A DNA stretch of 64,000 nucleotides from positions 218,916,975 through 218,980,974 of the forward strand of contig NC_134399.1 in the NCBI RefSeq assembly GCF_050003625.1, read 5' to 3'. The DNA is from Haematobia irritans. Its lineage: Eukaryota; Arthropoda; Insecta; Diptera; Muscidae. A model generated the notes under the pieces. That model searched no databases, was not told where the DNA came from, and was given only the letters and a program-made list of their open reading frames with translations. The first letter of the stretch is position 1; every line of letters begins with the position of its first letter. Shown here piece by piece: positions 1 to 12,838 of the stretch. Both the position numbers and the translations under genes were made by a program.

Positions 1-293
1 TGACTGCATTTTTTTCTTGGCTACCAGAAAATTGAGAGGGTGTTACCAAAATCCTATGGACAAATGATGTGAAAATATGTAAATGTCTGCAGTTCACTTT
101 TTTTGTTGATTTGTGCGAATTTTTTGATTTTAGTTTATTTGGGGGGTATGATTTTTCCATTGTTCGCAAAATATATATAAATGTTGCAAAGGGCTTTGGA
201 ACTTGGAGTAGATCTATGGCATTGGATAATATTTTATTCCCCTTAAATTGGTCTCGAACTGAGAATGGGGTCCATTTCACGCTTGCCACAGTT
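1..293. other. AT-rich sequence without recognised gene
   Basis: No coding or repeat signature was recognised. A short open frame on the + strand has no recognisable homology or coding character. Confidence 0.5.
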
Positions 294-410
294 GGTAGAA
301 TTTAACCAAAAATGGTAGATATTTTACTGTTTTGTAGATGGGTAGAATTCTTGATGTTTTGGTAGATTTTACAAAATATTCCACTCCAATTAAGAGGTAC
401 GTAAATTTTT
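294..410 (+). repeat. Left boundary module of minisatellite unit
   Basis: A non-tandem module of spaced TGGTAGAATT and TGGTAGAT motifs around TTTACTGTTTTG, ending at the first minisatellite repeats. It recurs at 46497-46570 and 52305-52400 in the same relation to + arrays, and reverse-complemented at 60327-60470 and 61170-61320 beside - arrays. Confidence 0.65.
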
Positions 411-2394
411 TTATAGAAATAAAAACCATATTTCCAATAGAAAAAAAGAAATTTTGAAAAAAAAAATTCTATAGAAATAAAATTTTGACAAAAGTTTTTA
501 TAGAAATAAAATTTGGAAAAAAGAATTATAGAAATAAAATTTTGACAAAGTCATCTATAGAAATAAAATTTTGACAAAATCTTCTATAGAAATAAAATTT
601 TGACAAAATTTTCTATAGAAATAAAATTTTGACAAAATTTTCTATAGAAATAAAATTTTGACAAAATTTTCTATAGAAATAAAATTTTAACAAAATTTTC
701 TATAGAAAAAAAAATTTTACACAATTTTCTATAGAAATGATATGTTGACAAAATTTTCTATAGAAATAAAATTTTGCAAAAATTTTCTATAGAAATAAAA
801 AAGTTACAAAATTTTCTATAGAAATAAAATTTTTCAAAAATTTTCTATAGAAATAAAATTTTGGCAAAAATTTCTATTGAAATAAAATTTTTACAAACAT
901 TTCTATAATAAAATTTTGACAAAATTTGCTATAGAAATAAAATTTTGACAAAATTTTCTATAGAAATAAAGTTTGACAAAATTTTCTATAAAAATAAAAA
1001 TTTCTTTAGAAATAAAATTGTGAAAAAATTTTCTATAGAAAAAAAATGACAAAATTTTCTTATGAAATACAAATTTGACAAAATTTTTTTAAGAAATACA
1101 ATTTTGACAAAATTTTCTATAGAAATAAAATTTTGAAAAAATTGTCTATAGAAAAAAAATTACAATTTTTTTTTATGAAATACAATTTTGACAATATTTT
1201 CTATAGAAATCTAATTTTGACAAAATTTTCTATAAAATTAAATTTTGTAGAAAATTTTCTATAGAAAACAAAATTTTGACAAAGAAATAAAGCTTTGACA
1301 AATTTTTCTATAGAAATACAATTTTCATAAAATTGTCTATAGAAATAATATTTTGACAAAATTTTCTATGGAAATAAAATTTTGTTGAAATGTTCTATAA
1401 AAATAAAAATTTGCAAAAAATTTCTATATAATTAAAATGTTAACAAAATTGTCTTTAGAAATAAAATGTTGATAAAATTTTCTATAGAAATAAAAGTTTG
1501 ACAAAATATTTTATAGAAATAAAATTTTGACACATTTTTCTACAGAAATAAAATTTTGACAAAGTCTTCTATAGAAATAAAATTTTGACAAAATTTTCTA
1601 TAGAAATAAAATTTTGCAAAAATTGTCTATGGAAATAAAATTTTGCAAAAAATTTCTATAGAATTAAATTTTTTAAAAATTTACTACAGAATTAAATTTT
1701 TTAAAAATTTTCTACAGAATTAAATTTTTTAAAAATTTTCTATAGAAATACAATGTGGATAACATTTTCTATAGAAATATAATTTTGACAAAATTTTTTA
1801 TAGAAATAAAATTTTGACAAAATTTTCTATAAAAATAAAATTTTGACATAATTTTCTATAGAAATAAAATTTTGACAACATTTTTGTATAGAAATAACAT
1901 TTTGACAAAGTCTTCTATAGAAATAAAATTTTGAAAAAATATTTTATAGAATATTTTGACAAAAATTTTTATAAAAATAAAATTTTTATTGTTGTTTTTG
2001 ATCTCAGCTTTTTTAAATTTTGACAAAATTTTCTATAGAAATAAAATTTTGACAAAATTTTTTTATAGAAATAAAGATTTGACAAAATTTTCTATAGAAA
2101 TAAAATTTTGACAAAATTTTCTATAGAAATAAAATTTTGACAAAATTTTCTATAGAAATAAAATTTTGACAAAATTTTCTTTAGAAATAAAATTTTGAAA
2201 AAATTTCTATAGAAATAAAATTTTGCAAAATGTTCTATAGAAATAAAATTTTGACAAAATTTTCTTTAGAAATAAAATCTTGACAAAATTGTCTATAGAA
2301 ATAAAATGTTGACAAAATTTTTTTAAAGAAATACAATTTTTCTCTAGCATAAAATTTTGACAAAATTGTCTATAGAAATAAAATTTTGACAAAA
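411..2394 (+). repeat. 29-bp minisatellite array, block 1
   Basis: Tandem, diverged copies of a 29-bp unit: palindrome TTTCTATAGAAA, then TAAAATTTTGACAAAAT. Copies vary by point changes and small deletions, and units of 28-30 bp are common. Open frames through it on either strand are only repeat translations (recurrent FYFYRKFCQNFISIE peptides) and are not genes. A fragment near 1990-2015 (GTTTTTGATCTCAGCTT) resembles the tail of the hammerhead-bearing element in reverse orientation. Confidence 0.9.
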
Positions 2395-2605
2395 TTATCA
2401 AACTATTGCAGCGCGCACGATGGTACAACAAAAACTTTAATCTTTTTTTAATTTTTACAGTATTTTCAATTATAACTGATTTTCTACAGCAGAGCCTATT
2501 TCTTTATTTATTTTGTTATTAAAATACATTCGGGATTTTTGTGCAGAATTTTAATTTAAATAAAGTTTTTTGGAAAATAACATATATGAGGGAGGATGCA
2601 CATTT
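2395..2605 (+). repeat. Internally deleted copy of the 3.2-kb-locus repeat
   Basis: Shares GCAG(C)xCGCACGA, AATTTTTACAGTATTTTCAATTAT and the GTGCAGAATTTTAATTTAAA block with the element at 3190-3825, then jumps straight to its later ATATATGAGGGAGGATGCA block, so the middle including the tRNA-like part is missing. Confidence 0.6.
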
Positions 2606-3189
2606 TGACAAATTTTTCTATAGAAATAAAATTTTGACAAAATTTTCTGTAGAAATAAAATTTTGCAAAAATTTTCTATAGAATTAAAATTTTGACAAAA
2701 TTTTCTATAGAAATAAAATTTTGTAGAAAATTTTCTATATAAATAAAATGTTGATAAAATTTTCTATAGAAATAAAATTTTGACAATATTTTCTATAGAA
2801 ATAAAATATTGACAAAAGTTTCTATAGAAATAAAATTTTGACAAAATTTTCTATAGAAATAAAATTTTGACAAAATTTTTCTGTAGAAATAAAATTTTGA
2901 CACATTTTCGATAGAAATAAAATTTTGACAAAATTTTATATAGAAATAAAATTTTCTATAGGAATAGCATTTTGACAAAATTGTCTATAGAAATAAAATT
3001 TTGACAAAATTTTCTATAGAAATAAAATTTTGACAAAATTTTCTATACAAATAAAATTTTGACAAAGTTTTCTATAGAAATAAAATTTTCAAAAAAATTT
3101 TCTATACAAATAAAATTTTGACAAATTTTTCTATAGAAATAAAATTTTGACAAAATGTTTTTTTATAGAAACAAAATTTTGCTAAAATT
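2606..3189 (+). repeat. 29-bp minisatellite array, block 2
   Basis: Continues the same tandem 29-bp unit and orientation as block 1 on the far side of the 2.4-2.6 kb insertion. Confidence 0.88.
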
Positions 3190-3825
3190 TTAATTTTCTT
3201 GTTACGACCAATTGTGATTCGAAATCTTGACTTTATTGCAGCTCGCACGACAACAAAAAATTTAATATTTTTTTAATTTTTACAATATTTTCAATTATTA
3301 GTGATTTTATTTAACAGAGCATATTTCTTTAGTTTTTTTTTTTTATACCAATTTTGCGAAAATATATATTTGGGTTTTTTGTGAAGAATTTTAATTTAAA
3401 TTGGGAATTTTTGGGGATGAAAGCATCTTAATTTTTGGGTAAGGGCCAAAAAATACGTGCAACACTAGTCCGCCGTTCGATTATCCGTCTGGACGGAAAG
3501 TAAAATTTTAATTTGTTTTATAAAACCGACTAATTTCTTTTATATTGATTGTGTAACAGAAAAAATTGCTGAATAAATAAACCACGTGAACGTGGGAAAT
3601 ATATGAGTGAAGATGCAAATAGCCAGACAATTCTTTATCAAATTGTTTCCACATCCTGTAAAAAAGAGTCAAGGTTCATCGGAAAAAGTTTATACTTTTC
3701 TTCTAAACAAACTTTCTTACAACGAAAATTAAATGTTTGTTTGTCCAAATTTTCGTTTGGGAGAAAAGAATATTTTTTGAGTGTATTTTTTCTACTTACT
3801 GATCTATATATACTGGTCAGAAATT
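3190..3825 (+). repeat. Interspersed repeat with tRNA-like B-box segment, copy 1
   Basis: An unclassified ~0.6-kb repeat. Positions about 3470-3505 hold CCGTTCGATTATCCGTCTGG, followed by AAGTAAAATTTT, which resembles a pol III B box plus a tRNA 3' half. The same organisation recurs at 10863-11230, with a partial copy at 2395-2605 and a fragment at 57545-57635. No protein is encoded; the 79-codon open frame at 3603-3842 is inside the repeat and not conserved in the other copy. Confidence 0.6.
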
Positions 3826-3830
3826 CTTTT

Positions 3831-3872
3831 GAACTTACCTAAAAAGAGAATAATAAAAAATATAAATTATTA
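3831..3872 (-). promoter_or_regulatory. Second candidate recursive splice site in Nrg intron
   Basis: On the minus strand TATTCTCTTTTTAG abuts GTAAGTTC, with the junction between 3839 and 3838. The core GAACTTACCTAAAAAGA (+ strand) is identical to the site at 35.75 kb. The pyrimidine tract is shorter and more A-interrupted than at the first site. It lies just beyond an interspersed repeat (3190-3825), not inside it, and about 31.9 kb downstream of the first site. Confidence 0.5.
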
Positions 3873-4717
3873 AAGAACATTTTACAAAACAAATAATAAT
3901 AATAATATAAATAAACAAAGTATAACATAAAATTCTTCCTTCCACTGTGTATAAATTTATTAAATGCATATAAAATGGAAATGATTTTACTAAACCCTTT
4001 CCCCAGTACATAAAAGAAATGGCTCAAAACCAAAATGGGCCATTTATTTTTATAGTTCATTCTCCTCCCTAGAATATGGTATAACACCTTATGCATGCCT
4101 TCCAAGATTTGAAAATTATTAATTTATTCCAACACGCTTGGATGTCATTAAAGACGTTTACGACAGTCTCCCCCCATACCAAAAATCCAGGCCAAAGATG
4201 TAGAGAATATGATAAAGGAAAATTTATGAGACTAACCAGCTCATATCCTTCACAAAAACGAAATGGCAAAAAAAGACAGTGAAAACGTGATGTCTATCCT
4301 TGGTAAAAAAACGGGGTTTTTCACATTGCATTTCCCCACGAACACATTTCTGCCAATTTAGCATATTCTTGGTTCGTTTTGTTTTTTATTTTTTTTTTTG
4401 CTGTAATTTTTCTTTGCATTTTTCGGAGGTTAAAATGATATCAAAAAGTCATATCTGGGTAATCATTCATTGTGGGAGGTAAATATATTTATTTAAGCTA
4501 GGCGTAAAAAGACAAAGGGACTTGCTTCCTTCCTTCCCAACATGCAAACATTATTTTTATTTTTTATCTATTTTTAACTCATTTTGTTTTACACTTGAAA
4601 AAAAAAATAACATATATTTTTAAACATGATTACAGCAATCATTCAATGTTTTCTTGAGATATGATCATATGATTTTTTTGCGAAAAGACATTGTGATGGC
4701 TCCTCTCATTGATGTGA
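3873..4717. other. Intronic sequence, no gene seen
   Basis: Short open frames on both strands overlap each other and none shows recognisable protein similarity. It appears single-copy within the window. Confidence 0.5.
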
Positions 4718-5916
<1,199 letters not shown>

Positions 5917-7925
5917 AAAGGCCGATTAAATACGTATATAATTTAGTTTAAAGTTTCTATAGAAATGGGAGCCACCGTGGTGCAATGGTTAGCATGCCCG
6001 CCTTGCATACACAAGGTCGTGGGTTCGATTCCTGCTACGACCGAACACCAAAAAGTTTTTCAGCGGTGGATTATCCCACCTCAGTAATGCTGGTGACATT
6101 TCTGAGGGTTTCAAAGCTTCTCTAAGTGGTTTCACTGGAATGTGGAACGCCGTTCGGAGTCGGCTATAAAAAGGAGGTCCCTTGTCATTGAGCTTAACAT
6201 GGAATCGGTCAGCACTCAGTGATAAGAGAGAAGTTCACCACTGTGGTATCACAATGGACTGAATAGTCCACAATGGACTGAATAGTCCTGATACATCGGG
6301 CTGCCACATAACCTAACCTAACCTAACCTTCTATAGAAATAAAATTTTGACAACATTTTCTATAAAAGTAAAATTTGGAAAAAAAATTTCTATAGAAATA
6401 AAATTTTAACAAAATTTTCTATAGAAATAAAATTTTGACAAAATTTTCTATAGAAATAAAATTTTGACAAAATTTTCTATAGAAATAAAATTTTGACAAA
6501 TTTTCTACAGAAATAACATTTTCACAATGTTTTCTATAAAAATAAAATTTTGGTAGATTTTTGGCTCGAGTGGCAACCATGATTATGAACCGATATGGAC
6601 CAATTTTTGTGTGATTGGGGATCGGCTATATATAACTATAGACCGATATGGACCAATTTTGGCATGTTTATTAGCGGTCTTATACTAACACCACGTTGCA
6701 AATTTCAATCGGATCGGATGACTTTTGCTCCTCTAAGAGGCTCCGGAGGTCAAATCTGGGGATCGGTTTATATGGGGGCTATATATAATTATGGGCCGAT
6801 GTGGACCAATTTTTGCATGGACATTAGAGAACATATACCAATACCATGTACCAAATTTCAGCCGGATCGGATGAAATTTGGTTCTCTTAGAGGCTCCGGA
6901 GGTCAAGTCTGGTGATCGGTTTATATGGGGGCTATATATAATTATAGGCCGATGTGGACCAATTTTTGCATGGTTATGGTCTGACAACCATACAAGAATT
7001 GGTCCATATCGGTTCACAATTATATATAGCCCCCATATAAATCGATCCCCAGATTTGTCCTCCGGAGCCTCTTGGAGGAGCAAAATTCAGCCGATCCGGT
7101 TGAAATTTGTAACATGGTGTTAGAATGTGGTCTCTAATAAACACGCAAGAATTGGTTCATATCGGTCCATAATTATATATAGCCCCCATATAAACCGATC
7201 CCCAGATTTGTCCTCCGGAGCCTCTTGGAAGAGCAAAATTCATCCGATCCGGTTGAAATTTGCAACGTGGTGTTAGTATAAGGCCGCTAATAAACATGCC
7301 AAAATTGGTCCATATCGGTCTATAGTTATATATAGCCGATCCCCAATCACACAAAAATTGGTCCATATCGGTTCATAATCATGGTTGCCACTCGAGCCAA
7401 AAATAGTCTACCAAAATTTTATTTCTATAGAAAATTTTGTCAAAATTTTATTTTTATAGAAAACATTGTCAAAATGTTATTTCTATAGAAAATGTTCTCA
7501 AAATTTTATTTCTATAGAAAATTTTGTCAAAATTTTATTTCTATAGAAAATTTTGTCAAAATTTTATTTCTATAGAAAATTTTGTTAAAATTTTATTTCT
7601 ATAGAAATTTTTTTCCAAATTTTACTTCTATAGAAAATGTTATCAAAATTTTATTTTGTCAAAATTTTATTTCTATAGAAACTTTAAACTTAATTATATA
7701 CGTATTTAATCGGCCTTTTTTAGTTTAATATATACCACGTATGGACTATGTGGTATATAGTACGGTGTTAGGAAGTTTTAAGATACCTTGCCATCAGAAA
7801 GTGTTACCGCAACCCAAGTAATTCGATTTTGGATGACAGTCTTCAGTAGAAGTTTCTACGCAATCCATGGTGGAGGGTACATAAGCTTCGGCATGGCCGA
7901 ATTTACGGCTGTATATACTTGTTTT
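5917..7925. mobile_element. Foldback (inverted-repeat) copy of family G element with nested minisatellite and SINE
   Basis: The block AAGGCCGATTAAATACGTAT near 5917-5940 is inverted near 7690-7720. Between them the order is minisatellite, CGAGTGGCAACCATG, ACCGATATGGACC repeats, a centre near 6978, then the same in reverse. A SINE occupies only the left arm. The right arm continues to 7925 through the element's terminal block (CCATGGTGGAGGGTACATAA, then CTGTATATACTTG), the reverse of the start of the copy at 23443. No ORF is supported; frames such as MDQFLCDWGSAIYNYRPIW are translations of the ~155-bp repeat. Confidence 0.7.
5967..6328 (+). mobile_element. tRNA-derived SINE, copy 1
   Basis: The head GGGAGCCACCGTGGTGCAAT, followed by GGTTAGCATGCC, gives an A-box, and GTGGGTTCGATTCCTGC an intact B-box, so the 5' part is a pol III tRNA-like promoter. 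The unrelated body resembles non-LTR retrotransposon 3' ends, and the tail is an (AACCT)n-like run (CCTAACCTAACCTAACC). It is bounded by TTCTATAGAAAT on both sides (5955-5966 and 6329-6340), consistent with a 12-bp target duplication, although that motif also belongs to the surrounding minisatellite. Confidence 0.85.
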
Positions 7926-10142
7926 TTTTTTTTTTTTTGTGAGTACATTTTTGTTTTTACAACTTGTCGAATTCTTAATTTCCAACAAATTATTTTAGAA
8001 GATTTTGACGCCATTCTTCCCATCTATTATGGAATTTCCCTTAGACTTTTCACTTGGAATTTTTTGCTAAAACATTTTCCTTCCTGATGGATTCACTTTG
8101 TTTTGAGTGTTGTTACTCTTTTTTTTTTAGTATATTGACATATTACCACATACCCACATTACCCCATTTGGAGTGATTGTATGCAAGCATTTGACTGAGT
8201 CATGTCCTGCCAGAGCTTTTACTATCGAAATTGTCGGCTATAAATTCAAAGTCATTATTTGGCGCCAGCCGACATTTACTTTGATGAAGGACAATGGAAA
8301 AAAAACTCGAGAGACAAAAACTAAACACATATGCATGGCAACCAAAAACACTGTGAAAAAAATCTGTTAAGGTTACAAATCAGCAAACGTAAGGATATAA
8401 TTCACTGGCTACATTAATACTTTGCTTCGTAAATAAAAATGTCTGCAACTTAGGGTTATATTTTTGAATTTTATTTTTGTCTAAGGACCACAACCACAAC
8501 ATTATGATGTCATAAAATTTGTAATACTGCAACAGCTCCTATAAAAGTGGGATATTGGTTGCATTTAAGGCTCTTACCAACCGTCATTGGATATTGAGGT
8601 AAGAAATCGGGAGTCCTTTTATTTTATTATACTTTTTGTTTCTCTTCTTTTATGCTTTTAGCCAACTTTTATGGCCCCAAAACAAAAGCAATAAAAGTCT
8701 GCTGTGAATGTATATGGTATATCCTGAGAGTTTTATATTGTTGTTGGTTTTTTTCTCTCTCTCATTTCTTATGTTTAAGGAGTATTAAGAATTTATGAAA
8801 CAATGTTCAGTAGAGTAGGTGCTTGCTCCTTAAGCATGATACAGGCGAATAGAAACAAACACACACATACAGTATATGTGTAAGTTTCGTTTTACAAGAA
8901 CATGAGTGTGTATATGTTTTATATATCCTTGGGCATGGAACAAGAACAGCTGTTCAAGGATACATTTATTTCCCACATTGCAGAGAAAAATTCAAACTTT
9001 TCCTCTTGTTACCAAGCACTCAAGCTCAAGATAGTGGAGGGAAAACATGAAAAATAAATTTACCATGCAATGACGCCATCGGGATATTACAAAAAAGAAA
9101 AAAACAGACAGACGTAAAACCTAAAGTAACGAAGAATATAACCAAAAAGGAAACTGAATTGCCCCTAAAACGAAGAATCTTTCAAAGCAACAACGTCTGC
9201 GGACAATTACTTTAAGAAAATACAGAAGTAGTGTTTGCTTTTATGATACAGAATTTTTATGTTTATGCGTATCGTTGTCTCGTCTGCCTTGTTTACAGAC
9301 TTTTCTTTAATGTGTGGATTATTTGAGTGAACTTTAGTTAGAAATTCTTACTAATTCTAAGGACCAACAAAGCATTTGACATTTTTGTTTTGAGAATATT
9401 TAAGTTGATTAATTCATCTTTTATTTATGAAATTTTATTTTGTTTCTCTGAGAAATGTATCCGTTTAGCACTTTGGAGCAATTTTCTACTTGGCTGCATG
9501 TCAAAAAGGATAAAAAGGAAATATTCCCAAAAATGTTATTACACACATTGAGCACATCTGGGAAATTTTAAATTACAATTTTTAAAGAGCTTAGGGAGAT
9601 TTTGCAATTCGTAAATATTCTTAATTTAAATTCTCAACTCTGATAAGAGGGGTTAAAGCATATAGATACCGAAAAAAATTCGGCCGAATGTTAAATACCA
9701 ATCGCCAGGGATCACATACAAGAATTTTACAGATTATAGGAAGACATTTGTTTAATTTCTAGAAGGAATCCTAAATTTCATGTTTAAGTATTCATAGGAA
9801 AATAACTCATTTTAGCTAAGATGAGGTCTAAATTCTGTAGATTAATATATTATAAGGATCCCGGAAAGTCTTCCCATTTTTTTAATTTCTTCGAAATTTA
9901 CAAAATTTTTTTACAAAATTTTTATTTGTGCAATCAAAAAGACGCATTTTATCACAGTCCATTTTTATGTTTATATATGAGAAAGGCACCGATTAAAGTG
10001 GTTTGTTTTCTTTAAATAAAGTTTCTTTACATCAGTTTGTGTTTGCCCGACAAAGTGGTCTATAAATATGACTGTTTGACTGTATACGTTATTTGTGCGT
10101 CGATGGCTATAGCAATAATTGTGTGTTGATGACAACTAGAGT
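7926..10142. other. Mostly unique intronic sequence
   Basis: Little repeat structure apart from a possible degraded MITE end near 7995-8108 (TGGATTCACTTTGTTTTGAG) resembling the element at 36.46-36.98 kb. Several open frames of 60-100 codons show no recognisable domains. Confidence 0.5.
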
Positions 10143-10144
10143 TA

Positions 10145-10835
10145 ACAGGTTGGCTGATAAGTCCCCGTTCTGACACATAGATGGCGTCGCTAGTATTAAA
10201 TGCATATTATTTTACAGGTCTAACAAAGAAAAACACATTTTTTTGTCAAAATTCTTTTTTATTATTCAACATAGTTCCCTTCAAGAGCGATACAACGATT
10301 ATAAAGACCTTCAATTATTTGATACCATTTTGGTAGTACTCCTTCGGTTTTGCCTCAAAATAGGCCTCAGTTTCGGCGATCACCTCTTCATTGCAGCAAA
10401 ATTTTTTCCTGCGAGCATCCTTTTGAGGTCTGAGAACAAGAAAAAATCGCTGGGGCCAGATCTGGAGAATACGGTGGGTGGGGAAGCAATTCGAAGCCCA
10501 ATTCATGAATTTTGCCATCGTTCTCAATGACTTGTGTCACGGTGCGTTGTCTTGGTGGAACAACACTTTTTTCTTCTTCATATGGGGCCAAGTTTTTGCT
10601 TCCTCCGTATTTTTTCCCTTCAGAAAACAGTATTTTATCAAAACACGAAATTCCTTTTTTTTTCACAATAATAAAAGTTGCTTCACAAAAGACGCTCTAT
10701 CTCACAAACTAATTGACTTACAGGCGTCAAATTTTGACACGAATCATTTGAAGGTTGGTACTATATAAAAAAATATGCATTTAATACTAGCGACGCCATC
10801 TATGTGTCAGACCGGGGACTTATCAGCCAACCTGT
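10145..10835 (-). mobile_element. Himar1/irritans-type mariner, internally deleted
   Basis: Ends ACAGGTTGGCTGATAAGTCC are inverted at both sides and near-identical for over 50 bp, flanked by the TA duplication (10143-10144 and 10836-10837). The terminus matches the Himar1 group of mariners, first described from the horn fly. Total length is 691 bp against about 1.3 kb for a complete element. Nearly perfect inverted ends suggest it is fairly young or was cross-mobilised after deletion. Confidence 0.93.
10262..10666 (-). pseudogene. Mariner transposase remnant (N-terminus fused to C-terminus)
   Basis: Minus strand. It starts with an N-terminal block (FRVLIKYCFLKGKN-like, in a frame shifted by an extra base in the A-run), then jumps to the region just before the second catalytic Asp. 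There VLFHQDNAP is followed by a TGA stop where family members have Cys. It continues with ELGFELLPHPPYSPDLAP in another frame, then EEVIAETEAYFEAKP, and has a further in-frame TAA near 10315 before the normal C-terminal CIALEGNYVE. The D,D(34)D transposase is therefore defunct: a central deletion of several hundred bases, at least one frameshift and two stops. No restored reading is implied. Confidence 0.88.
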
Positions 10836-10862
10836 TATTTCTTTATTTTTTCAATGAGAACT

Positions 10863-11230
10863 TGTCAAAAATGTTGGTCAATAATTTAAATTGGGTATTT
10901 TTGGGGACGAAAACATCCTAATTTGTGGAAAAGAGCCAGAAAAATACTGGTTACGCTGGCTGGCGGTTCGATTCTCCGTCTGGGCGAAAGGTAAAATTTT
11001 CAAAATTAGAAAAAAAATCGAATAATTTCTTACATATTGGTTGTATTACACAAAATATTGCTGAGAAATAATTAAATCAAGAGAAATATATGAGGGAAAA
11101 TGCAATTAGCCAGTGACTTCTTTATCAAATTGTTTTCACATCATCTAAAACAGCGTTAAAAACAGTCTATACTATTATATTTGTTTGTCCAAAAATTTCG
11201 TTTGGGAGGGAGGAATTATTTTTTTCGTGA
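10863..11230 (+). repeat. Interspersed repeat with tRNA-like B-box segment, copy 2
   Basis: Collinear with 3403-3770: TTTTTGGGGACGAAAACATC, then GCGGTTCGATTCTCCGTCTG with GGCGAAAGGTAAAATTTT, then ATATATGAGGGAAAATGCAA and AAATTTCGTTTGGGAGG. It has a better B box (GGTTCGATTC) than copy 1. No protein is encoded. Confidence 0.65.
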
Positions 11231-12289
11231 ATTTAACCACGATACAGAACTACTGAAGAACTGGTAGGAAATGTATGCACCGGATGCTTAACAGAATGAC
11301 TTCCAGACTATAAGCCTGTGAATCCAAAAATTGATTTATTTTGGCTGTAAAAAGGACATTTGGAAAAAAAGTAAAGGAACTTGATCGGTTTCAAAAATTA
11401 CACAAAGAATTTTTGTATTGATTCCGGGATTAAATGTCTCCGTTAATTCAAGGATTAATTTTTTAAATAAAAATGAGTTTTTTTACCTTAAAGACAATTT
11501 GCTCTATTTCAAATATATTTCTTTTAATTAAAATTTCTTTATTTTAACGAAGTTTGCTCGTAATATTGTATAAATTGCATGCCTTAAAATTTAGGTGGCA
11601 TAATCTCTCTTATTCCGTCAATATATTGTTAATATATGTCTGTTTTTATCAATTCTGAATTCTTTGCTAATTTTTTTAGAAAAATGTCCCGCTATTCCTC
11701 CCATCTATTATGGAATTTACCATATATATAGAGATGTATATAACCTTGATGATTCCCTTTGCAAAACCTCAAATAAAATACCTATCTATACCTATAAGGC
11801 CCCCCTGTTGATTACTATTAAAAAAAGTCAATAAAATTATCCATTCATTTAGAAATAAGAAGCAGGTGACAATATTAGTGAGTGTCTCATGTAAAAAAAA
11901 AAAATAAATTCAAATACAATTGACTTGATTTCCATTTGTAAATACAAAACTGAACACATACAAGCATTAAATACTTGGGGAAATTTGCATATTTTGTGAA
12001 CGAAACAAAAAAAAAAAAGAAAAACTAGAAATATGATAATATAATGCTACCTATAGAGTAGTCGGCTGCATGTCTATTAAAGACAACAATTGCTCTCTTA
12101 GTTTGTTAAATAAAAAAAACAAAAACAAAATAAAATCTTTTGTTTGTTTACTTAGGTGATTCAAAGATCAACCGAAAAATAATACTTTAGCCGACCGAAT
12201 TTTATGTCTTAGGTGAGACGAAAAGGCTGAGTATGGCATAAGCTTAGCTTGAAATAGTGATTTTTGCCACTTTTTACATGTGCTCTTAT
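11231..12289. other. AT-rich intronic sequence, no gene seen
   Basis: Nothing beyond A-rich runs was recognised. Confidence 0.5.
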
Positions 12290-12423
12290 TTTTTACCCAG
12301 TGTTACCATTAGGAAATTTCTAAAAAAAATGGCAGTGACAATAAAAGGTGGCATAGACAATTTAAAAAAAAAAGGTGGCACACGTTTTCATAAAGAAAAA
12401 TCAAACTAAATTAAACATATTTA

Positions 12424-12838
12424 GGGTTGTCTTTTATATACCGGGATTGGGAAACCTCGGTGTGGCAATATGTCAACTGACAATTCGAGCTCTCACACAT
12501 CGGCTCAAATAACTTAATTTTTGAGCTCTCAAGACATTGCTTTGATGGGTCATCTGCCGTAAAATCCTGATTTGGCACCGGATGACTTCTTTTCATTGCC
12601 GAACGTAAAAAATAAAATGAGAGGACAACGGTTTTCGGCACCCGAAGAAGCGATTGATCCGTTCAGAATGCATGTTTTGGACATACCTTAACCACAGTGG
12701 CAAAAGTTATTTGTCAATTGGTTCAAACACGTGCAAAAATGTATAGATCGTAATGGCGAATATTTAAAAAAAAGTAAAGCTATTTTATATGGTCAATATT
12801 TTTTTATTCTCTAATCCCGAAATATTAAAGGCAACCCT
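12424..12838 (+). mobile_element. Second mariner family, internally deleted remnant
   Basis: Imperfect inverted ends: GGGTTGTCTTTTATATACC at the left and, reverse-complemented, GGGTTGCCTTTAATATTTC at the right, with TA before the left end. The + strand from about 12560 translates to transposase C-terminal sequence (PDLAPDDFFSLPNVKNKMRG, then QRFSAPEEAIDPF and FVNWFKHVQKCIDRNGEY), interrupted by stops. This is a different lineage from the Himar1-type copy. A related fragment lies at 50278-50370. Confidence 0.75.

Noticed and set aside
411..3189. CRISPR-like array (regular short repeats)
   Set aside because: Units are contiguous with no unique spacers, in a eukaryotic intron; it is a minisatellite.
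5967..6050. A tRNA gene
   Set aside because: A and B boxes are present, but the sequence continues into a conserved ~360-bp body with a repeated tail and has a second copy, so it is a SINE.
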